The notes beneath the pieces are model-generated. The model did no database searches. It worked only from the letters and a program-made list of their open reading frames with translations, and was not told the DNA's origin. The position numbers and the translations under genes were made by a program. A stretch of DNA of 64,000 nt, from assembly GCA_914767715.1 (NCBI GenBank), contig OU612074.1, forward strand, positions 18,896,062 through 18,960,061, in the 5' to 3' direction. Origin of the DNA: Membranipora membranacea. Lineage: Eukaryota; Bryozoa; Gymnolaemata; Cheilostomatida; Membraniporidae. Below, piece after piece: positions 1 to 12,451 of this stretch; position 1 is the stretch's first letter; every line of letters begins with the position of its first letter.

Positions 1-580
1 ATGTGTATCAGGGAGGGATGTGTAGAAATACCAAGTCAGTCTAAGACCAAAATTTCTAGCTCATGCTAGTTCAAAATTTCAGTAAGATTGATCCAGAAGT
101 AGCTAATCTCCAACAATATTATGATATTGTTGTTTGTTATGAATGTTGAATGAGGGCTGACACAGTACGTGTTTGATTGTTATAGATAGAATTATCTTCA
201 CTTGGGGTTGTAGCTTATAGTGAGAGGTTTAAATAAACGTGTTAACTTGTATAGGGTTAAACACTAACTGATTCATGTTCTATTGAATAGTACATAGCAT
301 GCATATAAAGGATTAAAATCATTGTGGGGTCAGAGGTTAACAATTGTAAAAAATGATTCATACTATATTTGCCCCTTCTTTCTTGATCAAAATTGGTCTC
401 TCAAAAGAAAACTCTAATAATAACCAAAATAAAACTCGTTTTGCTTCCAACACACATTTGTGGTAAAACTGGTTTACATAAGATTAAATTGCATAAATAA
501 AAATATTGCATGATAAAAAGATGCTGACTGCTACCCAAACGACCATAAAATAATATGGCCATGAATTATTTTATTTTCAG

Positions 581-756
581 GGGAAGAATTCAGTGTTTCA
601 TAGAAATGCCCCATATCTATATGATAGCCAGATCACAGTCATCAGTCAAGGATCAAGTCCTCTACACACCTCTTCGTGTAGAAGACCTACTGCAGCTACA
701 AGTTTCGATGACAACCATGGGAGTTCCTTACAAATCTGATCTACGAGTTGGAACAG
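581..756 (+). CDS. Possible orphan internal exon
   Basis: An open frame lies between a strong acceptor (pyrimidine-rich, TTTTCAG) and a GTAAAA donor. It encodes about 58 residues containing YTPLRVEDLLQLQ. I do not recognise the family, and no convincing neighbouring exon of matching phase was found within 1 kb. It could be an upstream exon of the pseudogene at 4.0-5.1 kb, cut off by the transposon at 1.66-3.56 kb, but that is a guess. The rest of 1-1659 shows nothing I can support. Confidence 0.3.
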
Positions 757-1659
757 GTAAAATTTTAACATAAACATGTTCAGCATCTTGAATATATTGT
801 AAGTGCCAAGACTTCACTTCCTTCCTTGCCCTTCCCCCTCTCACCTTCCCTCTCTCACCCCTGAGAGTAACGACTAAAGCAGTTTACCGTTATACATCTT
901 CAAAAAAGCTTATTATTGTATAAATAGGAGATTCACCAGCAAGAGCCTTTGAGTCCGGCAATCAAATAAATTGACACTATCCATGCCATTGTAGAGCTGA
1001 TATCAGATATGCTGACCAACATCATCATCTCAGATGCCCTAGGTATACATCGCTGGTAAGTAGACTGGATGTCATCGAAACCACCTCACTATGGGAAACC
1101 AGGAGTCAGGGTGATCTGTCAGTGTAAGACAATCTGGATGTGAGTAATTAACAGAATCTATAAGTTAGTATACTCTTTAATGTGATTCAAGTCTGTTATG
1201 TTGAAATTCATAGGCTTAGGCCCAATCGGATAGAAAAAGGAATCGTACAATATTTTGCAGTTAAAAATACCAACAACAATAACAATTTATACCGAAAGCT
1301 CAGATATAAACCTAATCTATCAAATTCATTGGAAAATACAGGTTGATGCCCTTAGGACTGAGCCGGAAAGTCGTGGGGTCGTCGTGCTGCTTTGCTCTGT
1401 GGGCCGGATGGAAACAGGGATCTAGTATTGGAGTATGAGGTTGCCCAGTTAGAACCTCTTCATGATCTGAAGACAATGATAAGTATAAATCAGCTATAAT
1501 CCTACATCATGCTAGTTTTTGAGGCCGCTTGATTGAAATCTCTTTTATTTTGTATGCTGCTGCTGTTGTGAATCTCAGCATTGGCTAGACAAAGCTTCAG
1601 CCGTAGCAAAGACTATAGATATTATCTATAGTCTCTGGACGTAATACAAATTTATTCTC

Positions 1660-3556
1660 TTAAGCCTGGTCCAGAATTGCAGCATAATCGCACAATTTCG
1701 GGAGTTGTGCGACCACTGCAATTGTAGACTACAAAAGCGCAGTATCGCGGGAGTCGTGCCACCTCTGCGTGTGGCCGCGATTCCTGTCGCAGAAGTTCAG
1801 CAGTGTCAGAATTCTGCGACGCCCCGACTGCGATGGTAGCCTGAGATTTTATTGTGGACCATCGTCCACTTTAGATATCTTTGAGGAGCCGCCTATGTAC
1901 TCAGAGGTTTTTGAAATAATTGGGAGTTTAAAGCGTGGAAAACCACCAGGAGTAGACAACATACCAGCCGAGTTCCTACAATGCAACACAGAAACTATTG
2001 CTAGCGTTTTACATATTCTCTTTGGAAAAATTTGGAGAGAAGAACATATTCCGGACGACTGGAGAAGAGGTTTAATCATCAAGTTGCCAAAGAAAGGAAA
2101 TCTAGCTTACCCAAATAATTGGAGAGGAATAACTCTTCTTCCGGTAATCAGTACAATATTTCTTAAAATAATTCATCGGAGGATCGCTACAGTATTTGAG
2201 GAACAGAAGATTTTAGATGACGAGCAAGCAGGATTCAGAGCCGGTAAAAGCTGCACAGACCATATATTTACACTAAGGAATATATTAGAACAGTGTCAGG
2301 AGTGGAGATTCCCCCTATGTGTGAATTTCATCGATTTTAGTAAAGCGTTTGACAGTCTACATAGAGACACGCTTTGGAAGATTTTAGTATACTACGGCAT
2401 ACCCACCAAGTTGATCAGTCTCATTCGCATATTTTATGACAACTACAAATGTTCGGTGAAGCAACAAGGAGCAGAAGCTGGGTTCGATGTCAAGACAGGA
2501 GTCCGCCAAGGGTGTTTTATATCCCCTTTCCTCTTTATAATTGCCACATACTTCATCATGAAACAGATCAGTACACAACACAGGAGCGGATTGAGATGGA
2601 ACTTCACAACTAAATTGAATTATTTGGCTTATGCTGATGACATAGCTCTCTTCGTTACGACTTGGAGAGGCATGCAGGATTATACAGAACAGCTATCAGA
2701 AACAGCAAAGGCCACATAGGATTGAGGATAAATAAAGAAAAGACTAAGGTACTAAAGGCTGGAGTACATACTGCAGGATCTTCTAGCATAAAGGTTGATG
2801 GAGTGGAATTACAGTAAGTTGAACAGTTCACATACCTCGGAGGCCAAGTAGACAAGGGTGGAGGATCAGATGGTGATGTCACAGAGCGTATAAGAAAATC
2901 TACAGTGGCCTTTTACAGACTAATTAAGGTTTGGAACAGTTCTTCAATTAGCAATCATCTGAAGATTAAGATCTTCAAATCTAATGTGATATCAGTTCTA
3001 CTCTATGGATGTGAAACTTGGAAGCTCACTAAAGTTCAAATGGAAAAACTATAAGTCTTCCAAACTAAGTATACCAGGAGAATACTAAAGCTGAGATGGT
3101 TCCATAAGACTACCAACAAGGATCTTCTTGAGAAAACCAAGCAACACAAGTAATGAAGTAGTAAGTAGTGTGAACACCAAAGTTCCTCACATTCCCCACT
3201 CACTCCAGCCTTTTCTAGGAGCAAGAAAGCAGCATGTCTTCATACATAGTTCATTGTGATTTGATGGATATAATAAAAGAATACAGAATCTTATGTGACA
3301 AGAGTGAGTGAATGAGCCTGTGAGTGAGTGGCCAGCTAAGAAATTTTGGTCAATGTTTTGACAATATCTTACAACTTGTTGTGCAATTGTGAACTATGGC
3401 TGCAACCTGCTGCAATGGCTGCTGCAACCTTCTGCAACTCTACAATATTGCAGCAGTCTGCAATTGTGAACCATTGATTTTTGAAACCCTGCAACAACAC
3501 TGCAACAACACTGCAACCGTCTTACCACCAACTCTGCAATTCTAGACCAGCCTTAA
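1660..3556. mobile_element. TTAA-flanked inverted-repeat DNA transposon (piggyBac-like, non-autonomous) with internal LINE fragment
   Basis: The left terminus at 1664-1682 (GCCTGGTCCAGAATTGCAG) is an imperfect inverted match, 17 of 19 bases, to the right terminus at 3534-3552. Each end is bordered outside by TTAA (1660-1663 and 3553-3556), the target duplication expected for piggyBac-type transposition. Subterminal regions are rich in CTGCAA / TTGCAG words. No transposase is visible. The middle (about 1871-3151) is a piece of LINE reverse transcriptase. Assignment to piggyBac rests only on TTAA plus inverted termini. Confidence 0.65.
1871..3151 (+). pseudogene. LINE reverse-transcriptase fragment, truncated at both ends
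   Basis: The reading frame 1769-2719 carries non-LTR reverse-transcriptase motifs: PNNWRGITLLPV, DEQAGFRAGKSC, NFIDFSKAFDSL, the TGVRQGCFISPFL block and the catalytic YADD box (about 2629-2640). It resembles RTE-type elements; the C-terminal region includes LLYGCETW. The sequence is nearly identical to 9523-10803 in the second copy but lacks both the 5' part and the 3' end of that element. Stops and a frame change near 2700-2720, plus a TAA at about 2815, make it non-functional. It sits inside the TTAA transposon. The missing LINE 3' end argues against simple retrotransposition into place. Confidence 0.8.
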
Positions 3557-4032
3557 TGATATCACACCATGTCTTGCTTGTAGATATTGAACGATAGTTC
3601 ATCAAACATTTACTGCCAGTTTTATCAATTACCAGACCGCAAGCACAATGTTTACTGCCTATGTGGTTAAGTTGTGGTTTCTGATTATAGGAAATGTATT
3701 CAAGGAAATGATGTTTGTTGTATCACGGCAGCTTCAAGAGTTACTAAAATCAGTACTACCAGAGCTTCAAAGTATGTCAAGCCACATAGCATCAAAGCAC
3801 CATTCATATAGCAAAATTAATCTAGCCTCTCCTGAGTTAATTGCCTGGGCAAACAGTGAAAAAGGCTAAACTAAATTAATTTCACTAGTCACAACAGCAC
3901 TTTTCATAAAAAATGAGACTAGTATTGTTTTGGGGTTTTTTAGATCACCATCATGAAATCTCCGGAAGTAAAGCCAGAAAAGCTCTTCTTGGAATCAGGG
4001 ACATCATGTCCAATACTAATGAGAGACACTAA

Positions 4033-5095
4033 CAACCCGATGGAAGGAGATTGTATAGGCTGATAGTGAATCTGTCCCACATTCAAGACCTTGCATATGC
4101 CAATGACTCTAGGAGGAACAAAAGAAACATTTTAGCACTCTATGGGCTCACCTATCTGCTCCGACTGGATTTCAAAAAGGTAAATTTTAATAAAATCCAC
4201 ATTTAGTTTTACTTTTAGACTAAAACATGATGTGAAGTACTTATTCAGCTCTTACAGAAATTAGCAAAATTTTATTATATATTTTAGCTATTTGGTGCAC
4301 CTAGGCAAGTATCTCACAGGGCAATGTTCGGAATGCCATTACATTCCATAACTTCACACTTCCCGGAGTGGTTCAGGATAGTTGCATTGAGGTCACTCAA
4401 TGCTGAGTGCCAAGAACGTTTCTTTAAAGACATCATAGGAACGGAGGATAGCACTAAATATCAACCTGAGCATATACAAGTGAACGCCATGACACGCCTT
4501 CATATGAAGCGGTTAGAAGGTGATTTCGGCAGGTCGCTGAAGTCACAAGAGTCTGCAATCGTGAGGATGTGGGAGCTGTTTCCAAAGAGGAATAACACAA
4601 TCATTACTCAGAGTATGATTGATGAAGATCCTACAGGTTTTGCTGCACATAAGGAGAGTATTTCTGATTATCTCCTTGATTAATGCTGGCATGAGGAACT
4701 GGAAGATGGATCTTGGATTTTTATGGACGGAGAGGGTGAGGCCGAAGAAAGATCAGGAACCTATGTACAGTTGATACATTTCCGGTAAATATTGCCTAAC
4801 ATCTAAGAGAGTATTGGTCTGTTACATACTGAGCAAAATTGGATTTATTAAAGTTGATCATCCATATCTCATTGCATATTGAAGTTTTTAATGGCATATT
4901 ATCACTGTCGGTATTTACAGTGATGAAAATATTAATGATGTTTGGGACCATATCAGAAGCTGCTTCTCAGCCTACAAAGCTAAACGACTGGAAAGCTGTG
5001 ATTAAGCTGCTGTTGATGATGAATTTGATGACAAGGAGAAAAGCGCTGAATTGCTGGAGGATATTGGTGAATCAAACCAGCAACAACAGGAGTAA
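4033..5095 (+). pseudogene. Multi-exon pseudogene of an unidentified, probably multicopy family
   Basis: Three exons join in phase. Exon a (4033-4179, ending GTAAAT, phase 0) encodes a stretch including YRLIVNLSHIQDLAYAND. Exon b (4288-4784, phase 2) includes HSITSHFPEWFRIVALRSLN. Exon c (4921-5095) begins RDENINDVWDHIRSC and ends in an acidic and Q-rich tail (ESNQQQQE). Translation is interrupted by an in-frame TAA at 4681-4683 inside exon b and a TAA in exon c after LESCD, while the frame stays coding-like on both sides of each stop. This looks like a once-working gene or transposon protein now dead. From memory the style resembles multicopy cnidarian or sponge proteins linked to mobile DNA, but I cannot name the family. 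An upstream open frame at 3648-3869 may or may not belong. Confidence 0.5.
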
Positions 5096-5269
5096 GAAGA
5101 TGAGCCAGAGATGATAACAGAAATAGGTAAGATTTGATTGGGGTAAAGTTGGTGTGCTGATCTCATAATACTGGTGATATTTTTTAGGTGAGTTTGCACG
5201 ATTTACACATTTACACGGTGGGTGAATGGGGTATGGATAATTACTTGGCATGATCAAGTTTTCTTTGAC

Positions 5270-6890
5270 TGCTTCAAGAGTAGACAACCGATGATAAACC
5301 TAAAGATTTTCTCATCACAAAGTTGTCAACTCTTAACTTTTTCACGAGAAGGGAACTCCGACATAATGTAGCAGACAAATGAAATTTACATAGATTTTCT
5401 ACCTGACTACACCTACACCTCATCAAATTTAAAATGAAGATGTCTTAAGATTGCAGCTAAAACTCCTTCAACTGCTATTAGACGAGGCCAAGGACATCGT
5501 ATGATGAGATATATATTCTCAGCTAATTGGGCCAATACGGAAATTTGGAAGTGATGCCTGAGGGACTGGGCGAATATATAAGGCCAAATGTTTATCAGAT
5601 CGATATCTTACCTGATGTCAGAAGACTTCCGAGAAGGCTAGTTAAATGAAGGGTAGGGTCAAGACAGCTCATAATTCAACTCTTGCTTTCGGCAACCCTA
5701 CTAGATCCTCTGAAAAAGTAATAACCACAATAATCAAGCTGATACATTTGTGCAGATAACTAGAAGAATGCAAAGACTTTTTGCGAATACTTGCTAATCA
5801 AAGGAACTAATCAACAATGAGTACCAGCCCCCAGTTACACTTTGGTAAAATTACGTCGTACTTCAAATTTGTATCTGTCAAATTATTTAATGCAAAATTA
5901 GATTTTGTATTAAATGATGTTATAGAATTTCTCACATACAAACAGCTCTCTTTTTCTTTCTGATGCTAGGCGATTTCACTTTTTTTTGCATATGCCCACC
6001 CAAGGCTTCTGTAGAAAAAAGACAAGATTTGAAGCGCTGAGAAATATATATATATATATCAGCAATTCACCATAGTTTACAATAAATTAAGGAAACAACC
6101 GCTGCTCCCTGCATCACTCAGTCTTGAAGAATGTATACAACATTTTCCTATCAGAGCCTCATGTGATATGATTTGGAAGGAGCTTGATACCTGTTAAGTG
6201 TTCTACTTACAAATCATTCAATGATAGGATCTGTGAATGTTTTCATTCACGTGCTTGTAAATAAAATTCTTTTCCTGCAAAGAACAACATAACTTCATCA
6301 AACATTGAAGAAATTAAATCTGTTATGAGGTTGAATGACTTAACAAAAAGTGTGGTTGGAATAATAGAGACAATGGACTAATCTTGGAGTATTGTAGGAC
6401 CCTAACCTCAGGGTGCATGACACTAGGGAGAGCCAATTGAATTTTGACTTTGGTGAAAGTCTATTTGCAAGGAGTTTTCCATCTCTGTTTTGAGAGTAGA
6501 CAATTGATAGTTAGCGATGAATTCATCCCATTACAAAGTTGTTTAGCCCTAACTTTTTCACGGGAAGGGAACTCCAACAGAAATATAGCAGAGAGACCAA
6601 ACTTTTTTAAAAGAGCTGTAATTTGCAGGTTGACCTTCACTTGCTGCAGCTTTTGTGACACCAGGAAATGAACATTGTATAATACGCAGACGTATAAACC
6701 AATACTGAAATTTGGAATCAATAACTGAATGACCGGGAGAATAAAGTAATGTTTATCTGGTAGATACCTTACCTGATATTGGAAAGCTTACAGACTATTC
6801 AAGTGGGTAGAGTAGAGTCAAGACAGCGTCTAAGTCAATCCTTGTTTCTGGGGACTCATCTAAATCTAAATCGACTGAAAAACATTAACC
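5270..6890. repeat. Degenerate direct repeat pair (about 5270-5740 and 6480-6890)
   Basis: Blocks recur in the same order about 1.2 kb apart: a shared GAGTAGACAA..GATGA stretch, then TTTTTCACG(A/G)GAAGGGAACTCC (5338 and 6556), then AGTCAAGACAGC (5659 and 6815). Similarity is patchy, so the duplication is old. No coding role is evident. The 740 bases between the copies hold nothing I can identify. Confidence 0.45.
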
Positions 6891-8699
6891 ATAGAAATTT
6901 GAGAAGACAATTCAAAGCAGGTAGTGACTTTTGTGGAACCTAGAGCTTATCAATGGTCAACAAAGTTATTAGATGCAGAATTGAGAGTTGGCACTGCCAA
7001 TTTATAAGTAGGCCTAGATCATTATAACAATGATCAAAACTGATATCTGACAATCCTCTATTCTATATAACAATATAGGGCAACAATGGTTGAAATATAA
7101 ATATATTATGTTGTGAGTGATAGAAATGTTTGAAGTCATGTTATCTGATGGGAGGTAACGCACCAACCGTAATTCCTAAGAGTGACCTAGCATATCACAT
7201 ATCACATGCTGGAGTGAGAGTCGAGCCTCAACAGATGCTTCACCTTTCATAGCTATGGTCACGTTAGGTGGGTCTCCCTATTAACGGCACGGTTCTTTGA
7301 CTTGAGTTAATATCTATAAACAAGAACATTATGACTATAAAAAAAAAAGTGAAATGAACTACGATGGACACTCTGTGGTGCAAATAGCATGTGAATACAA
7401 TTCTGGGGTTTGTATTTAATGATGTTACTAGACCTATTTAGCCAACTGAACCCAGAATTTAGCTATCCTCAACATTTTTCAATAAATACTGAGCACTTCC
7501 ATAATGAAAGGTCTGCTATTCATTGCGGGGAGATCATTCATTACAAGTTTTCCCATATCTGCCTGAGGTAACGCCAGATAATATCAGGATACTTGGTAAT
7601 AGATAATAAAACTTTTCTGTTTTGGGTCACCAGCACAGAACAGAATTGTTGCTAATGCAACTGGTTGTGGAAAGCATGTAATTAGATTTTCGGTCAGATG
7701 GGCTTAGTGTTCTGCATAAGTCAAATCTGATCCCTGAAGTCTGATCCCTTGCAATTGTGAGACCGGTGCTTTATCAACTGGGCTATTCTGATCCTGAATC
7801 ACACAAAGTGTAGATATGGTTTGGAGTTAATCTGGGACTACATTAAGATCGACCTAATGTGCTTGTTTTAGATCAACACTAACAACAAGCCTACTTCTGA
7901 ACACTAGAGTAACTATGAATAATATTATTACATGAATTGCACAAACTCCATAGACAGGGCTAGTAAACTAACTCTGACTCAAGCAAGATGTTTAGTTCGA
8001 GGTCTAATCCCAACCTCCCGACGGAAGCAAATGTTACATGATGAACAGACCAAATTTTAGGACTGCTAAATTTTATTTTCGAAATAGGATGTGTGATGCA
8101 CTTTTAACTGGATTGCAGATCACTCTATTCACTGTAGCCTTAGTAACCAAGAAACATTAAAAGGACCTAGAAATTATTACTACGCCTCTTTGCAAGCAAC
8201 AACCCAAAAAATTCTGCAAATGTGATTACAATGATGGAGGAGAGAGAGAGCGGATTGAGGCCAACCTTAGCCTGTATTGACAATCTAAGCCAAAGTCAAG
8301 ATAAGCTGCTGAAGTACTTCAAAACTAACTTTGCTCAATTAGGCCTATTGTATCTACGCCAATACATTCACAGCATTAGTTGGTTAACTTTTAGCAAACA
8401 TGCTAGCACGCTGTGTTTTGGGTCCCAGTAATGTTACTATGTAATTATAAACTGAATTGAGTATTCCTTTTCATTCTACCAATTGACTGTATACTTATGA
8501 TTATAATTGCATTGTGTTGCCCCTATTCAATTCATATGTCAATTTAACAGTCCCAAAATTGAACGCATTGAATGAATGAATGAAGCTTAGTAGGTGTCAG
8601 GATGGGCTAGCTAGGCCAGAATCACAGGCTAGAATCACCAACACACTCTTTGGAAAAGTTTTATCCCAAAAACCGAATGCTAGTAAAGAAGCTGAACAT
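6891..8699. other. Intergenic stretch without a supported gene
   Basis: AT-rich sequence with only short shadow frames. A weak tRNA-like word on the minus strand near 7735-7800 (A-box-like TAGCCCAGTTGATAAAG) may be a worn SINE head. Nothing else can be supported. Confidence 0.3.
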
Positions 8700-8875
8700 G
8701 GATATTCATAATAGAGCTCTATTGTGTGTGTGTGTGTCATTGAGGAACTCAAGTGGTTTGTTGGTAGGACATATCCAGAAATTATTCCTTCATCAAGATT
8801 GATGGGTGCATGCCTTGTTAACCTCATAATTTGTTTTGCGTATTTTGAGAGAATCATAGTGAATTCTGAAGTGGT

Positions 8876-11080
8876 AAATTTAATTATCAGTATCAGTAAT
8901 CAGTATCAACTAGGTAGGAGTAACCTAGCATGGAACAGAGCAAAGCTGAAGATGAGTGATGTTAAGGATGAGTTCTCCATTGAAATTGAAAATAGATTCC
9001 AAGTATTACTGAATCAAGCAGAAGACAAGCAGATAGAGGAACTGTGGACAGATATTAAGGATACTTATGATGATACTGCAGCATCAGTTCTAGGAAAGGT
9101 GAAAAGAAGGAGTCCAGCAATGTGGATGTCGGAGAACACATGGAATCTAATTGGCTCGAGACAGGAACTGCATTGCAAGATTGTGTCAACTAAATCTGAA
9201 CGTATCAAAGCAACATTTAGGCAACAGTACTGACTTCTCAACAAACGAATTAAGCAACAAGTAAAGGCTGATAAAGAAGATTACTACGAATCAACAGCTC
9301 AGTGTGCACAAGATGCTGCCGATAAAGGCAATATGAAAGCAGTTTACGACATCACTAGGGAACTATCAAGTGGAGCAAGAAGAGAAGTAGCAAGTTTGAA
9401 GCAGAAAGATGGATCTATGGTAACTGAGCAAGAGAAGATAGCGGAAATTGGGACAGACCATTTCAGAGCAGTATTAAACCAAGAAGAACCTACTGTAAAT
9501 CTACACATACCTGAACCGCAGAATACTTTAGATATCTTTGAGGAGCCGCCTATGTACTCAGAGGTTTTGGAAATTATTGGGAGTTTAAAGCGTGGAAAAG
9601 TACCAGGAGTAGACAACATACCAGCCGAGTTCCTACAATGCAACACAGAAACTATTGCTAGCGTTTTACATATTCTCTTTGGAAAAATCTGGAGAGAAAA
9701 ACATATTCCGGACGACTGGAGAAGAGGTTTAATCATCAAGTTGCCAAAGAAAGGAAATCTAGCCTACCCAAATAATTGGAGAGGAATAACTCTTCTTCCG
9801 GTAATCAGTAAAATATTTCTTAAAATAATTCATCTGAGGATCGCTACAGTATTTTAGGAACAGAAGATTTTAGATGACGAGCAAGCAGGATTCAGAGCCG
9901 GTAAAAGCTGCACAGACCATATATTTACACTCAGGAATATATTAGAACAGTGTCAGGAATGGAGATTCCCCCTATGTGAATTTTATTGATTTTAGTAAAG
10001 CGTTTGACAGTCTACAAGGAACGCTTTGGAAGATTTTAGAATACTACGGCATACCTACCAAGTTGATCAGTCTCATTCGCATATTTTATGACAGCTACAA
10101 ATGTTCGGTGAAGCAACAGGGAGCAGAAGCTTGGTTCGATGTCAAGACAGGAGTCCGCCAAGGGTGTTTTATATCCCCTTTCCTCTTTATAATTGCCACA
10201 GACTTCATCATGAAACAGATCAGTGCACAACACAGGAGCGGATTGAGATGGAACTTCACAACTAAATTGAATTATTTGGCTTATGCTGATGACATAGCTC
10301 TCTTCGCTACGACTTGGAGAGGCATGCAGGATTATACAGAACAGCTATCAGAAACAGCAAAGGCCACATAGGATTGAGGATAAATAAAGAAAAGACTAAG
10401 GTACTAAAGGCTGGAGTACATACTGCAGGATCTTCTAGCATAAAGGTTGATGGAGTGGAATTACAGTATGTTGAACAGTTCACATACCTCGGAGGCCAAG
10501 TAGACAAGGGTGGAGGATCAGATGGTGATGTCACAGAGCGTATAAGAAAAGCTGCTCTGGCCTTTTACAGACTAATTAAGGTTTGGAACAGTTCTTCAAT
10601 TAGCAATCATCTGAAGATTAAGATCTTCAAATGTAATGTGATATCAGTTCTACTCTATGGATGTGAAACTTGGAAGCTCACTAAAGTTCAAATGGAGAAA
10701 CTACAAGTCTTCCAAACTAAGTATACCAGGAGAATACTAAAGCTGAGATGGTTCCATAAGACTACCAACAAGGATCTTCTTGAGAAAACCAAGCAACACA
10801 AGATGGAGCACACTCTGGAAAGTCGAAGATGGCGATATCTGGGGCTGTAAGTCTAGGCTGGGCTTCGGAAGGAAAGAGACTGCCAGAAAGACCAAAAAAA
10901 ACTAGGAGGAGAGTGGTTATGAAGCGATTGAAGACAGTTGGTGTGAAGACCTGAAATGAGGCAGCAGATATAGTGAAAGATACGATAGGGTGAAGTGGAA
11001 AGCAACTGGGAAGCTGTTATGGGAGCCGCTATGTGTCACAAGACATTCAGCATCATAAGTCAAGTGAGTCAAATTTAATT
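8876..11080 (+). mobile_element. LINE insertion (RTE-like), 5'-truncated, with 10-bp target-site duplication
   Basis: The element body is 8886-11070, flanked by AAATTTAATT at 8876-8885 and 11071-11080. The uninterrupted paralogous site is at 23182-23191. The element begins within the connector upstream of the reverse transcriptase, so the endonuclease is missing. It continues through the RT motifs (FGKIWR, PNNWRGITLLP, DEQAGFRAGKSC, TGVRQGC, YADD near 10285) to a C-terminal region with LLYGCETW and YTRRILKLRWF. It is inactive: TGA at about 9231, TAG at about 9855, a 2-base deletion near 9980 relative to the 1.9-3.1 kb copy, and a frame change near 10365. It ends without a long poly(A), as is usual for RTE elements. 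Confidence 0.85.
9333..10850 (+). pseudogene. Reverse transcriptase coding remnant of the LINE
   Basis: The coding signal runs through three successive open frames (9333-9857, 9976-10371, 10314-10850). The first holds the N-terminal RT blocks (VPGVDNIPAEFLQC, NWRGITLLPV). The second holds the palm with FIDFSKAFDSL, GVRQGCFISPF and the YADD catalytic box. The third holds the thumb and C-terminal region (LRINKEKTKVLKAG, FTYLGGQVDKGG, LLYGCETW). A working element would carry these in one ORF after an endonuclease. The breaks show decay. RTE-like assignment is from motif style, not a search. Confidence 0.8.
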
Positions 11081-11841
11081 GGTTTTACTCATCCTGGAGG
11101 TATGCCTTGCTAATTACCAGTGATTTGCAGGTCTGACACATTTATTTACTACAGTTTCCAGCAGGTATATAAGGGAGCAACATGAATATTTAGGACAAGA
11201 AACTTCTTTTCAGCTTGGAGGAAATCAATTACTACTCTTTTCAAAATCATTTCAAAGCTATTTGCAATGAATTTTTTACTTCCAACCCTGTGGATGGCAC
11301 TGGTAAGCATACTATCTTAGCATCTGCTGATTTTCTACTTTGGCTCCGGTTTAAAAATTGCAAACATTTTCTTGGAGACCATAGATAAAAAACACTTTGT
11401 CTGATACCTCTCAGATTCAGTATTTAATTTTATTAGTGAAGTTTCATTCTCCTAAATAAAAAAAAAGACAAACAATGACCTTATATAATAACAGAGGATT
11501 CATCTATTTTTGGGAGGCAAGTCGCCGGAAATACACGAGAGTTTTATCGCATGCAAATGAAATCATTTATATCCAGAATTAATATACTGAACAATATGTA
11601 GTCTGAGTCCCCAGACTCTCGCCCCCCGGGCAATCTGTGGACTCTTGAGCTCAAAAGCTACCTTACCTTACCCTATCTGACATTACCTGTATATATGACA
11701 GTTACTAGAAGTATTCTCAAACGATGTCTGTATATCACCAAAGTTTTCAGCAGTACCAGACCACACCGGATACACCTGCACATCTATTAAGATAATTAAG
11801 TTTAAAAAAGCTACTCTGTAATGACTATTATATAACATGAA

Positions 11842-11864
11842 CTTCCTTGTCTTATCATGTTGAC
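11842..11864 (-). promoter_or_regulatory. Relic copy of the receptor-family 5' leader element
   Basis: On the minus strand this reads GTCAACATGATAAGACAAGG, almost the same as the block about 110-130 bases upstream of the start codons of receptor genes A and C (16895-16916 and 49461-49482). The similarity to gene C's leader extends from about 11815. No signal exon follows here. Confidence 0.55.
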
Positions 11865-11943
11865 ATTAACAATCTTTCATTGAAATCTAATTTTGATATG
11901 AGAAAGCTCTAATACGTTATCAGTGAACAGCACTGGCACGGGA

Positions 11944-11960
11944 GGGGGGGGGGGCGGGGG
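11944..11960 (+). repeat. G-rich tract
   Basis: Eleven G, one C, then five G in a row. Similar pure G runs occur at 21215-21227 (13 G) and 26194-26205 (12 G). Each could fold as a G-quadruplex or be a slippage-prone homopolymer. Confidence 0.7.
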
Positions 11961-12451
11961 CGCTAGATCAACATACGTTGCAACCAACACACACTCTTTA
12001 AAGTGATTGTGACAACTACAACATTTTTCTTATCACCCAAAGCATGCCTAAAATAATTATGTATGAAGAGAGTGTTGACACACAAAGCTTTGCGAGACAG
12101 TCTACTACTAGGAACACACAGTAAATAAAAAAATTATAAGGGAGCTTTTGCATGGCTCAGCAAATCCACAGGACCATAACCGACCGAATTATGATTAGAA
12201 GGGCTGGTGTAATCGGACAACTAGCTGCACACTTTGACATATCTATCATTATTTAAAATTATTCCAATCTTGATAAACTTCATGGCCACATGTTGCTGTC
12301 AGAGGCCACTGAAGCTCTGTGCTTTGGGTAGAGTATTGTGCGCTATCACTGCTGACACTGACAGAGATTAAAGTATGGAAGTGATGGCTGTTACTATAAT
12401 CGGTAGCAAATTGGGCAAGCACGAGTACAGCGCTTAGTGAATATTTGACAC

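Larger units (their letters stand above)
8700..11790 (+). pseudogene. Duplicated 5' end of the CAP-family gene (promoter, exon 1, degraded exon 2), interrupted by a LINE
   Basis: 8700-8885 and 11071-11790 together match the region upstream of and into the CAP gene at about 23025-23940. The match covers TATATAAG at 11166-11173 and an ATG at 11267 opening a 36-base signal-peptide exon (MNFLLPTLWMAL, 11267-11302, followed by GTAAGC). The paralogous acceptor TTTTCAG at about 11750 follows. Its second exon diverges after QYQTTPD and meets a stop. No further CAP exons follow, so this is a truncated duplicate. The promoter half lies on either side of the LINE at 8886-11070. Confidence 0.75.

Noticed and set aside
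9344-9739. 131-residue minus-strand frame and similar at 1849-2082, 2384-2581, 10036-10233
   Set aside because: Shadows of the reverse transcriptase on the opposite strand, repeated wherever it occurs.
1769-10850. Diversity-generating retroelement or bacterial retron
   Set aside because: The reverse transcriptase has LINE motifs, target duplication and animal context; no template/variable repeat pair.
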